Assembly: GCA_963974915.1 (NCBI GenBank)
Contig: CAXBES010000005.1
Coordinates: 124,001-188,000, forward strand
Source of the DNA: CAXBES01 sp963974915
GTDB taxonomy: Bacteria; Bacteroidota; Bacteroidia; Flavobacteriales; Flavobacteriaceae
Direction of reading: 5' to 3'
DNA: 64,000 nt
The notes beneath the pieces are model-generated. The model worked only from the letters and a program-made list of their open reading frames with translations, ran no database searches and had not been told where the DNA came from. Made by a program: the position numbers and the translations under genes. Shown in pieces: positions 33,276 to 42,071 of this stretch (the stretch's first letter is position 1; the number at the start of each line of letters is the position of its first letter).

Positions 33276-35111
33276 TTATTCGCCGTAAACATTATCTTCT
33301 GGGTTGATATCTGCCATACGCTGAGACGCATCGATCATCATGTTTTTAACCTTTTTTCCGTTTGTAATTTCAAATTCATAGGTAGGATATGCCCAGGCCC
33401 AATCTGATAATACATTGCGTTGTAAGGTCGGGAAAGGATTCGCTTTCTCTCCCCTCATCATTTGTAAAGGAATATAGAATGATTCCTGTGTTCCGTCTTC
33501 GTATGTAACATAAAGGTCTATTGGCATAGGCATCAAGCCAACTCTTTCCAAAGTTATTTTTGTTTTACCTTCTTCAGAAACAACACTTTGAATCTTATAA
33601 TCAATAGTATTCGTGGTTTGAGTCCAATCTGTTAAATACCAATCCAATTCAAATCCGGAAACTTTCTCTGCAACTCGTATAAAGTCATTAGGGGTAGGAT
33701 GCTTAAATTTCCATTCAGAAAAATACCGTTTTAAGGTTTCCTGAAGATTTTCTTTACCAATAACATATTCTAACTGAGAAAGAAATACAGCTCCTTTACT
33801 GTAGGCTGTAATTCCGTATGCACGATTGCTGGCATAACGATCTGCATGGGTTGATTGTGGTTGTTCGTTTCCGCTTTTTGCAAGAAAGACATATCCGCGA
33901 TAAGATCCCGCATGCGGATTAGGATTATCTCCTTCTCCCATTACAACTTCCATAGCTTCATCCGAAATATAGCTGGTAAAGCCTTCGTCCATCCACTCGT
34001 GTTTAGACTCGTTCGTCGCTAACAAAAACTGAAACCAAGAATGCGCCATTTCGTGAGCAGTTACACCTACTAAACTTCCAAATTTGCGTTCTCCGGTAAT
34101 TAACGTACACATTCCGTACTCCATTCCACCATCACCACCTTGAATTACAGAGTATTGTTTATATGGATATTCACCAATATTCTCGTTGAAAAACTCCATT
34201 AAAGCCGCTGTCTTAGGCTGTAGATTTTTCCAATTTTCGGCGATCTCAGGATTGTTTTTATAGAAAAAATGTAACTCTACACCATTAGGTCCGTTATATA
34301 CATCATGTACATAATCCTTATCTGCAGCCCAGGTAAAATCATGAACGTTTGGTGCTATAAAATGCCAGGAGTATTTACCTTTTTTAGGCTTTATGGTCTT
34401 TTGCCCCGGTAAAGAGTAACCGTGTCCAATTTCTGCCGGATTTTGCAGGTATCCTGTTCCACCAATTGTATAATCTGCATCTATATTAATAGTCACATCA
34501 AAATCACCCCAAACACCGTGGAATTCTCTACCTATATAAGGATCTGCATGCCAGCCCTGAAAATCGTATTCGGCTAGTTTTGGGTACCACTGCGCCATAG
34601 AATACGCGACACCTTCAGTGTTGTCTCGTCCCGAACGACGAATTTGAACAGGTATTTGAGCATCCCATTTCATATTAAAAACGGTAGATTGTCCGGGTAA
34701 AATTGGCTTATTCAGTTTAACCTCTAATACCGTTCCTGCTACTTCAATTTTAAGCGGAGTTCCATCCTGCGTTAAAGAGGTTGGTTTAATGTAACCAATT
34801 TCTCCGGGAGATAATTTTGAAATACGATCTTTTACTCTACTATCCGGATCTGCAATAGTGCGAGAACGTACGTCCATTTCGCTCCCCGGTTGGAATGCAT
34901 TGAAATATAAGTGATAAAAAACACGATCTAAAGTATCTGGTGAATTGTTCGTGTACGTTAATTCTTGTGTACCCTTATACTGATGATTTTTCGCATCCAT
35001 ATCGATCGTCATTTTGTAATCGACCTTCTGTTGCCAATACGAGGTATTGTTTTGGGCAAAAGAAGAAAATGCAATCACTAAAGTGAGGATACTGCTTAAA
35101 AATAGTTTCAT
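33276..35111 (-). CDS. M1 family aminopeptidase-like metallopeptidase
   Basis: A 611-residue secreted peptidase (signal peptide about residues 1-19, ending SFAQ). The zinc motif is VTAHEMAHSWFQFL with the third ligand in EWMDEGFTSY (HExxH-x18-E). The substrate-binding GGMEYGMCT precedes it. It lacks the long C-terminal domain of PepN, fitting the shorter Bacteroidota M1 group. Its start overlaps the S8 stop by 1 bp (TAATG), so translation is probably coupled. Confidence 0.92.
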   Translation of the reverse strand: MKLFLSSILTLVIAFSSFAQNNTSYWQQKVDYKMTIDMDAKNHQYKGTQELTYTNNSPDTLDRVFYHLYFNAFQPGSEMDVRSRTIADPDSRVKDRISKLSPGEIGYIKPTSLTQDGTPLKIEVAGTVLEVKLNKPILPGQSTVFNMKWDAQIPVQIRRSGRDNTEGVAYSMAQWYPKLAEYDFQGWHADPYIGREFHGVWGDFDVTINIDADYTIGGTGYLQNPAEIGHGYSLPGQKTIKPKKGKYSWHFIAPNVHDFTWAADKDYVHDVYNGPNGVELHFFYKNNPEIAENWKNLQPKTAALMEFFNENIGEYPYKQYSVIQGGDGGMEYGMCTLITGERKFGSLVGVTAHEMAHSWFQFLLATNESKHEWMDEGFTSYISDEAMEVVMGEGDNPNPHAGSYRGYVFLAKSGNEQPQSTHADRYASNRAYGITAYSKGAVFLSQLEYVIGKENLQETLKRYFSEWKFKHPTPNDFIRVAEKVSGFELDWYLTDWTQTTNTIDYKIQSVVSEEGKTKITLERVGLMPMPIDLYVTYEDGTQESFYIPLQMMRGEKANPFPTLQRNVLSDWAWAYPTYEFEITNGKKVKNMMIDASQRMADINPEDNVYGE

Positions 35112-36778
35112 TATCTAGACATTTTATCGGCCATAATGATGGCGTTGTACAAATTCACCATTTTTCCTGACTTAGAAATATTCGTGAAATTATCTTGGTT
35201 AGACGGATCACCGCCTAAAATTACAGGAGTTTTTGATGGAATACCGCTATTCATTAGGATCTGCTTTACTTCTGAAGCCTTCAAATCGGGGTATAAAGAT
35301 CTTATAACTGCTGCCACACCTGCAACAGCCGGAGCTGCCATTGAGGTCCCCTGTAAGTATTCGTAAGTATTCAATGGGGTAGTAGACCATATTTTAACAC
35401 CGGGAGCAAAAGCGTCGACGCTAGACTTTCCGAAGTTAGAAAAATTAGCCACCAGCTCACTTCCGTATTTAAAATTTGTTGCTCCAATTGTAATAAAGGT
35501 ATCGCCCATTTCCGGACCTGTACCCTCCTGATCGTTAGGATATACCTGAGTTGTATCGAGATTAATACCTTCGTTTCCGGCAGCATTAACGATCAACACA
35601 TCTTTTGAAGCGGCATATTTAATTGCATCCCAAACCCATTCCGGGTGTGGAGAATAATATTTTCCGAAGCTGGTATTAATAACTTTAGCACCGTTATCTA
35701 CCGCGTAACGAATTGCTAAGGCAATATCTTTGTCGTATTCGTCACCGTCTGGTACTGCTCTACAAACCATTATTTCTACGTTACCTGCAACACCGTCCAT
35801 TCCAATACCATTATTACGTTGTGCCGCAATAATTCCCGCTACGTGTGTTCCATGTTTAGCATCTTCTTTTTCAGGGTCCGGACCATCAACATCATTATTA
35901 CCATAATTGGTATCTGTGATATCATCCGGGTCATCTCCTAATACACCTCTAAAGTCTTTTTCAAGATTAAAGTGTGTCTCTAGCCTGCCGCCAAAGTAGT
36001 CAACACCACTTGTAAGTTGGTCTATCACCTCCGGTACAGTATCGGCATAACTCAACATTTGAGTAAGTCCGGCTATGTATTGTTTTTCTTGTTCTGTTGG
36101 ATTTTCAATGCCGGCCAGATCTTGCTTCGAATAATCTTCTTTACCAAATTTTTTGGTCATTGCCGCGTGCGCGGGTTGAACCTGAGCAAGAATTTGTTCA
36201 TATTGCGCTTTATTGGCCATAGATTCTTGCGCCTCTTTTTCGTATTCAGCTTTTGCTTTTTGGTAAAGTGCAAATTCTGCGCGGTCTGCAGCACTTATCG
36301 AATTTTCTGTTTTTCCTTCGTATTTAGGTCCGAGTTTTTTTATGTAGCGGGCATATTCCATGTTTTCCCCTACGATATCTCCTAAGAAATTCCATCCGTG
36401 AATATCATCTACATAACCATTGTTATCGTCGTCTTTTCCGTTACCCGGGATTTCATCTTTATTGGTCCAAATAACATTTTTCAGATCTTCATGCTCAATG
36501 TCAACTCCGCTGTCAATAACACCTACTATAACCTTCTCACCTTTTTTCTTTTTGATAAGTTCGGTGTAAGCACGTTCAACACTCATCCCCGGGATCGTAT
36601 CAGAAATAAGATCGTAATTTGCCCATTGTTTGGTTTGTACATCGCTTAGAGGTGCGGCTTTTAAGGGTAAAGTATCAATATTTTCAATTGGTGTAGACAC
36701 AATTGGTGCCGATCCACCACAACTTGATAAAATTGCGGCAGTTGCTGCTACAAAAAAGTAGGATTTAAAAGATTTCAT
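35111..36778 (-). CDS. S8 (subtilisin-like) serine peptidase, lipoprotein
   Basis: A 555-residue secreted lipoprotein with lipobox LSSC (Cys at about residue 20). The catalytic triad is complete: Asp in GVIDSGVDIEHEDL, His in AKHGTHVAGIIAA, Ser in LQGTSMAAPAVAGVAA, plus the oxyanion Asn in NAAGNEG. A long acidic/helical insert lies between Asp and His, with a calcium-site-like GKDDDNNGYVDDIHG just after Asp. It is cell-envelope anchored, likely at the periplasmic or outer surface. It is the middle gene of the MBL-S8-M1 operon. Confidence 0.93.
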   Translation of the reverse strand: MKSFKSYFFVAATAAILSSCGGSAPIVSTPIENIDTLPLKAAPLSDVQTKQWANYDLISDTIPGMSVERAYTELIKKKKGEKVIVGVIDSGVDIEHEDLKNVIWTNKDEIPGNGKDDDNNGYVDDIHGWNFLGDIVGENMEYARYIKKLGPKYEGKTENSISAADRAEFALYQKAKAEYEKEAQESMANKAQYEQILAQVQPAHAAMTKKFGKEDYSKQDLAGIENPTEQEKQYIAGLTQMLSYADTVPEVIDQLTSGVDYFGGRLETHFNLEKDFRGVLGDDPDDITDTNYGNNDVDGPDPEKEDAKHGTHVAGIIAAQRNNGIGMDGVAGNVEIMVCRAVPDGDEYDKDIALAIRYAVDNGAKVINTSFGKYYSPHPEWVWDAIKYAASKDVLIVNAAGNEGINLDTTQVYPNDQEGTGPEMGDTFITIGATNFKYGSELVANFSNFGKSSVDAFAPGVKIWSTTPLNTYEYLQGTSMAAPAVAGVAAVIRSLYPDLKASEVKQILMNSGIPSKTPVILGGDPSNQDNFTNISKSGKMVNLYNAIIMADKMSR

Positions 36779-36787
36779 AAGTTAAGA

Positions 36788-37687
36788 TTAATTAAAAAGT
36801 TCATTGAAGGAGAAGGTTTCATTGATCCGAACTCCCTTCTCGGTATGTTTAACTGTTATTATTTGATTGTGTGCGTCGTGTTCCAGGAACAAATAAAAAT
36901 TATTGCTCGCGGCGACGTCTAAGAATTTTTCTTTTTCGGGCATGGTCAGCAAAGGTCTTGTGTCGTAACCCATAACGAAAGGTAAGGGTAAATGGCCGGC
37001 GGTGGGAAGCAGGTCGGCCATAAACACAATAGTTTTGTCTTTATATTTAATATGCGGAATCATTTGCTTTTCGGTATGACCGTCTGCAAAGAAGATACCA
37101 AAATCCATTTCGTTCGCTTCAGAAAAATCGATCTTAGTATTTTCTCCTTCCGAAGTAAGAGAACGAGTAGCATCGCCAACGAATTTTAACTGACCACTTT
37201 CTTCCATAGGAAGAATATTCTCTTTTAAAAAGGATGCCTGCTCTCTTTTATTAGGGCTTATAGCCCATTGCCAATGACGTGCATTACTCCAAAAAGTTGC
37301 ATTTTTAAATGCGGGTTCATAACCGGTACGGTCTTTATTCCAACGAATACTTCCGCCACAATGGTCAAAATGCAAATGCGTCATAAACACATCTGTAATA
37401 TCATCACGGTGAAAACCGTGTTTTTTAAGGGAACTATCGATATTAAAATCTCCCCATTTATAGTAATAACCAAAGAACTTGTCACTTTGCTTATCACCCA
37501 TTCCGGTATCAATAAGTGTAAGTCGATCCCCGTTTTCAATTAGCAGACAGCGAGCTGCTATATCTATCATATTATTGTTATCGGCAGGATTTGTTCTAGA
37601 CCAAAGGGATTTTGGCACCACACCAAACATAGCACCCCCGTCTAACTTAAAATTACCTGCTTCAATTGGATATAACTTCATACTCAT
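36788..37687 (-). CDS. MBL-fold metallo-hydrolase
   Basis: About 299 residues from ATG 37687 (MSMKLYPIEAGNF; ATG 37681 is also possible). The metal motif is MTHLHFDHCGG (HxHxDH, about residues 105-115), followed by FADGHTEKQMIPHI and a final His in LEHDAHNQI. It resembles the metallo-beta-lactamase group of quorum-quenching lactonases, but substrate cannot be inferred. No signal peptide is visible. It is the first gene of the operon, 9 bp from the S8 gene. Confidence 0.88.
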   Translation of the reverse strand: MSMKLYPIEAGNFKLDGGAMFGVVPKSLWSRTNPADNNNMIDIAARCLLIENGDRLTLIDTGMGDKQSDKFFGYYYKWGDFNIDSSLKKHGFHRDDITDVFMTHLHFDHCGGSIRWNKDRTGYEPAFKNATFWSNARHWQWAISPNKREQASFLKENILPMEESGQLKFVGDATRSLTSEGENTKIDFSEANEMDFGIFFADGHTEKQMIPHIKYKDKTIVFMADLLPTAGHLPLPFVMGYDTRPLLTMPEKEKFLDVAASNNFYLFLEHDAHNQIITVKHTEKGVRINETFSFNELFN

Positions 37688-37835
37688 TTTACGTGTGCGC
37701 AAATTACTAAAACTGTTACATTATGTTAAAGCAGTAGTAGATTAATTATGGTATTTTTAACAATCTCTGTGGTGAATAAGATTAAAAGTCGATTTAATTG
37801 ATTCATTTATTATTATTTTTAGCCAAAATTTAACT

Positions 37836-39704
37836 ATGCTCGAATTAGCAGGAATTATCATCTTAGGAATATTAGCCCAATGGGTTGCATGGAAATTTAA
37901 GATCCCTGCTATTCTGCCATTAATTTTGATCGGACTCTTTGTAGGGCCAATTTCTACTTTTATTTCTGAAGACGGATCACAATGGATTCAACCAATTTAC
38001 AATGGCGAAAAGGGTTTTTTCCCGGACGAAAGTTTGTTCTATTTTGTTTCACTCGCCATTGGAATTATACTTTTTGAAGGTGGATTAACGCTCCGAAGAG
38101 GAGAAATATCAAAGGTTGGTCCGGTAATAGTTAAACTTATTAGTCTCGGTTCTGCAATCACATTTATTGGAGCCGGAGTAGCTGCACATTATATTTTCGG
38201 ACTAAGTTGGAAGATTTCTTTTCTTTTCGCCGGACTTATTATTGTAACCGGGCCCACAGTAATTACCCCTATTCTGAGGAATATTCCGCTAAAAAAAGAC
38301 GTTTCGGCTGTTCTAAAATGGGAAGGAATATTGATCGACCCGATAGGAGCCTTGGTCGCAGTTCTTGTATTCGAATTTATTTCCATTGAAGATCAGAATG
38401 CCGGATATACCAAGGAAGCACTTTTAGAGTTTGGTAAGATCGTTCTTATAGGTTTTTCCTTCGGAATCTCCGGAGGATACGCTTTGTACATGGCAATAAA
38501 GAAAAAGTTCATACCCCACTATTTACTGAATGTAGTATCACTTTCCGTAGTACTGTTAATTTTTGTAGAGAGCGATATATTTGCCCATGAGTCTGGTCTA
38601 TTATCTGTAGTGGTAATGGGAATGTTCTTAGGAAATAGTGATCTTCCCAACCTTAAAGAATTACTTTATTTTAAAGAGTCACTTAGCGTTTTACTTATCT
38701 CCATCCTCTTTATACTTCTATCGGCCAATATTAGCTTAGACGACCTTTTATTGGTTTATAATTGGCAAACGGCGATATTATTGGCTGTGATCATATTTTT
38801 ATTGAGGCCGCTGGGAGTTTTCCTCAGCACCATTAGCTCCTCTCTTAAAACCAACGAAAAACTTTTTATTAGCTGGGTGGGGCCTCGTGGTATTGTAGCC
38901 GCCGGTATTGCTTCTTTATTTGGAACGAAGCTAGTCTTGTTAGGTGAACCGGGAGCCGAATATATTACTCCTTTGGTTTTCGCTGTAGTTCTGGTTACCG
39001 TTTTGTTGAATGCTACCACGGCTCGCTTTTTTGCAAAAGTGGTGGGAGTTTTCTTAAGTACCTCAGAAGGTATGATGATCGTAGGTGCTTCAAAAGTGTC
39101 CAGACTTATCGCCACATATTTACAAAAAAACAACCGACATGTGGTTTTGGTAGACTCTAACCGATTAAATATTGATAAGGCAAAAGAACTGGGTTTAGAT
39201 GCGATAAATGCGAATATTTATTCTGACGATCTTACCGATAATATTGAATTTAGTGATGTAGGTTACTTGATCGCTTTAACAGGTAATGATGAAATTAACA
39301 GACATGCAATTTCTCGCTTCGGAAGAGTTTTTGGTGAAAACGGAACGTACCGACTCATGAATACCGCCGAAATTAGTAACCCCAATAAGCCTACAGATAC
39401 CACCGAACTATTTTCAACTACTCATGACTTTATTAAATTTACTGAAGTCGCAAGAAAGTATCCTTCTATTCAGGAGATCAGTGTGGATTCAAAGAATCAG
39501 TTTCTTCGTATTTTAAGTATGATCGAAGAAAATGAAAATGCCATTGCCTTGTTTCTAAAATCGGCTGGTGGAAATATAGATCTTATTCATGCACCTTCCG
39601 AAATGTTGGTTGAAGAAGGCAGTCAGGTTGCGTATTTAGGAAAACCAATGGATTTTGAAGATGTGGTGAATGCGACAAGAGATGAAAACGAAGACTCTGC
39701 TTAA
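37836..39704 (+). CDS. CPA1-type cation/proton antiporter with TrkA-N domain
   Basis: A 622-residue protein. About 12 membrane helices (residues 1-395) include the transport core GPTVITPILRNIPLK and WEGILIDPIGALVAV, which carry the ion-binding acidic residues of NhaP/CPA1 antiporters. After about 405 a Rossmann TrkA-N domain (GMMIVGASKVSRLIATYL, VLVDSNRLNI) and a smaller C-terminal domain suggest regulation by a nucleotide. It exchanges Na+ or K+ for H+ in the inner membrane. A small lipoprotein gene follows 45 bp downstream. Confidence 0.9.
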   Translation: MLELAGIIILGILAQWVAWKFKIPAILPLILIGLFVGPISTFISEDGSQWIQPIYNGEKGFFPDESLFYFVSLAIGIILFEGGLTLRRGEISKVGPVIVKLISLGSAITFIGAGVAAHYIFGLSWKISFLFAGLIIVTGPTVITPILRNIPLKKDVSAVLKWEGILIDPIGALVAVLVFEFISIEDQNAGYTKEALLEFGKIVLIGFSFGISGGYALYMAIKKKFIPHYLLNVVSLSVVLLIFVESDIFAHESGLLSVVVMGMFLGNSDLPNLKELLYFKESLSVLLISILFILLSANISLDDLLLVYNWQTAILLAVIIFLLRPLGVFLSTISSSLKTNEKLFISWVGPRGIVAAGIASLFGTKLVLLGEPGAEYITPLVFAVVLVTVLLNATTARFFAKVVGVFLSTSEGMMIVGASKVSRLIATYLQKNNRHVVLVDSNRLNIDKAKELGLDAINANIYSDDLTDNIEFSDVGYLIALTGNDEINRHAISRFGRVFGENGTYRLMNTAEISNPNKPTDTTELFSTTHDFIKFTEVARKYPSIQEISVDSKNQFLRILSMIEENENAIALFLKSAGGNIDLIHAPSEMLVEEGSQVAYLGKPMDFEDVVNATRDENEDSA

Positions 39705-39749
39705 AAATAAATAATTGTTATTACCGTTAGCTTCAAAGAATAGTTATAC

Positions 39750-39980
39750 ATGAAATTTTTTCTGAAACCACTTTTTATTTTATTAGCATTCTATGCCTTT
39801 GTATCATGTAAAAAAGATGATGGTGGAGGTTGTGTTAATTGTACTTCCGATCAAACAATGACCTTTGAGGTTTGTGAAAATAGCGATGGTAATGCCACTG
39901 TTAATGGTGAAAACACTAACACCTCATTCGAAGTTTATATAGATGACCTACAGGCTGCAGGTGCCAATTGCGGGGGATAA
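39750..39980 (+). CDS. Small Cys-containing lipoprotein, function unknown
   Basis: A 76-residue protein. The signal peptide ends in a lipobox FVSC with Cys at about residue 20; the mature part starts KKDDGGGCVNCTSDQT, giving a CxxC pair, and has two further cysteines (CENS, and near the end NCGG). It resembles no family I know. CxxC could bind metal or form a disulfide. It lies 45 bp after the antiporter gene and may be cotranscribed. Confidence 0.6.
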   Translation: MKFFLKPLFILLAFYAFVSCKKDDGGGCVNCTSDQTMTFEVCENSDGNATVNGENTNTSFEVYIDDLQAAGANCGG

Positions 39981-40022
39981 TTAAACAATCTGGTATTGTG
40001 ATTATAGTTCCGACTATCTTTC

Positions 40023-40052
40023 TAAAAGGCCTCCTAAGCGAGCCCTTTTTTT
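40023..40052. terminator. Bidirectional hairpin terminator
   Basis: AAAAGGCCTC / GAGCCCTTTT stem (one mismatch) with flanking T and A runs, between the plus-strand lipoprotein and the 3' end of lepA. Confidence 0.65.
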
Positions 40053-41847
40053 AATCATTAAGTTTAAGTACCGCCATAAATGCTTCTTGCGGAATTTCAA
40101 CATTCCCAACCTGGCGCATACGTTTCTTTCCTTTTTTCTGCTTTTCCAATAATTTTCGTTTTCTGGAAATATCACCCCCATAACATTTAGCGGTAACATC
40201 TTTCCGAAGTGCTTTTACAGTTTCTCGCGAAATTATTTTTGCGCCAATAGCCGCCTGAATTGGAATATCAAATTGCTGTCTCGGTATTAATTGCCGTAGT
40301 TTTTCACACATTTTCTTACCAATATCGTAGGCGTTATCCTTGTGTAACAAAGCCGAAAGTGCATCAACAACATTACCATTTAATAGCACATCCACCTTTA
40401 CCAAATGCGAAGTACGCATTCCAATAGGGGAGTAATCGAAAGAAGCGTAACCTCTGGATACCGTTTTTAACCTATCGTAAAAATCGAAAACAATTTCGGC
40501 CAGTGGCATATCGAACGAAAGCTCAACACGCTCAGTTGTTAAATATGTCTGATTGGTAATTTCACCTCGCTTTTCAATACAAAGTGACATTACGTTACCA
40601 ACATAATCAGATTTTGTAATGATCGTAGCTTTAATATAGGGTTCTTCAACGCGGTTTAATGACGAGGGTTCCGGAAGATCTGAAGGATTGTTTACCAGTA
40701 TAACTTCGTCCGGATTCTTATGAGTGTAGGCATGATAAGATACGTTAGGTACCGTAGTAATCACGGTCATATCGAACTCACGCTCCAAGCGTTCCTGGAT
40801 GATTTCAAGGTGTAACATTCCTAAAAACCCACATCTAAATCCGAAGCCTAAAGCGGCAGAACTTTCCGGTTGAAATACTAAAGAAGCATCGTTTAGCTGT
40901 AATTTTTCCATCGAGTTACGAAGTTCTTCGTAATCTTCGGTATCTACCGGATAAATCCCCGCAAATACCATAGGCTTTACATCTTCAAAACCTTCGATCA
41001 TGTTTGTGGTAGGATTTTTCGAATCGGTGATCGTATCCCCTACCTTTACTTCTTTGGCTTCTTTAATACCTGTAATGAGATAACCCACATCACCGGTTTT
41101 AATAACATTCTTTGGCGCTTGCTTCAATTTTAAAGTTCCTACTTCGTCTGCGTAATAGGACTTTCCGGTTGCCATAAATTTTATGTGCTGTCCTTTGGTT
41201 ATTTCACCGTTCAAAACACGGAAATATGTTTCTACACCTCGAAATGGATTGTAAACTGAATCGAATATTAGTGCTTGTAATGGTTCATTTGGCTCCCCTT
41301 TTGGCGCAGGAACCCGCTCAATGATCGCTTTTAGAATTTCATCGATGCCAATCCCGGTTTTAGCACTTGCAGGAATAACTTCTTCCGGATCACACCCCAA
41401 AAGATCAACTATATCATCTGTTACCTCCTCAACGTTAGCCGATGGAAGATCAACTTTGTTTAATACCGGAATGATCTCAAGATCGTTCTCCAAGGCTAGA
41501 TAAAGGTTGGATATTGTTTGCGCCTGAATGCTTTGAGCAGCATCTACAATTAAAAGCGCTCCTTCACAAGCCGCAATGGAACGTGATACTTCGTAAGAAA
41601 AATCGACGTGTCCGGGAGTGTCAATTAAATTTAAAATATAATTTTCGCCTTCGTATTCATAATCCATTTGTATGGCGTGACTCTTAATAGTAATACCGCG
41701 TTCTCGTTCGAGGTCCATATTGTCGAGCAATTGATCCTGTTTTTCCCGAGAAGTTACAGTACCAGTTGCATCCAAAAGCCTATCGGCCAACGTACTTTTT
41801 CCGTGGTCTATGTGAGCGATGATGCAAAAATTTCTAATGTTCTTCAT
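40051..41847 (-). CDS. lepA: Elongation factor 4 (LepA)
   Basis: A 598-residue translational GTPase that helps 30S biogenesis/initiation or back-translocation. The G1 motif is AHIDHGKSTLADRL at the N-terminus, G3 is DTPGHVDF, G4 NKVDLP, and G5 SAKTG. The C-terminal part has the LepA-specific end (RKRKLLEKQKKGKKRMRQVG, VEIPQEAFMAVL). Length is standard. A TATATTTG promoter element lies 29 bases upstream of the ATG. Confidence 0.98.
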   Translation of the reverse strand: MKNIRNFCIIAHIDHGKSTLADRLLDATGTVTSREKQDQLLDNMDLERERGITIKSHAIQMDYEYEGENYILNLIDTPGHVDFSYEVSRSIAACEGALLIVDAAQSIQAQTISNLYLALENDLEIIPVLNKVDLPSANVEEVTDDIVDLLGCDPEEVIPASAKTGIGIDEILKAIIERVPAPKGEPNEPLQALIFDSVYNPFRGVETYFRVLNGEITKGQHIKFMATGKSYYADEVGTLKLKQAPKNVIKTGDVGYLITGIKEAKEVKVGDTITDSKNPTTNMIEGFEDVKPMVFAGIYPVDTEDYEELRNSMEKLQLNDASLVFQPESSAALGFGFRCGFLGMLHLEIIQERLEREFDMTVITTVPNVSYHAYTHKNPDEVILVNNPSDLPEPSSLNRVEEPYIKATIITKSDYVGNVMSLCIEKRGEITNQTYLTTERVELSFDMPLAEIVFDFYDRLKTVSRGYASFDYSPIGMRTSHLVKVDVLLNGNVVDALSALLHKDNAYDIGKKMCEKLRQLIPRQQFDIPIQAAIGAKIISRETVKALRKDVTAKCYGGDISRKRKLLEKQKKGKKRMRQVGNVEIPQEAFMAVLKLND

Positions 41848-41876
41848 AAAATCTATACCTCAGTACCTTTAATGTG

Positions 41877-41884
41877 CAAATATA
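41877..41884 (-). promoter_or_regulatory. lepA promoter -7 element
   Basis: Minus strand TATATTTG, an exact TAnnTTTG match 29 bases before the lepA ATG. Confidence 0.6.
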
Positions 41885-41991
41885 GATTAAATAAGTACAT
41901 TAAAATACTGCTATTTTCCAGTAATTGGTTTACTAATATGAATTAAAGTTTTTATACTAATTAAGAAAGGCATAACTTTATAGATTGTTTT

Positions 41992-42019
41992 GGAAGTATG
42001 AAAATTCTGTCGGAAGTAT
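41992..42019. promoter_or_regulatory. Phased direct repeats upstream of the outer-membrane receptor
   Basis: GGAAGTAT occurs at 41992-41999 and 42012-42019, exactly 20 bp apart (12-bp spacer), 50-80 bp before the receptor ATG. The spacing is like that of binding sites for LytTR-type and other response regulators; no regulator gene is adjacent. Confidence 0.4.
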
Positions 42020-42071
42020 ATTTTCAAAACAAAACAACCTAGCAAACCTAATAAACCCATTTTTTGTGGAT

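Noticed and set aside
41985..42071. Longer N-terminus of the outer-membrane receptor from TTG 41985
   Set aside because: The ATG at 42072 gives a proper signal peptide; the extension would bury it.
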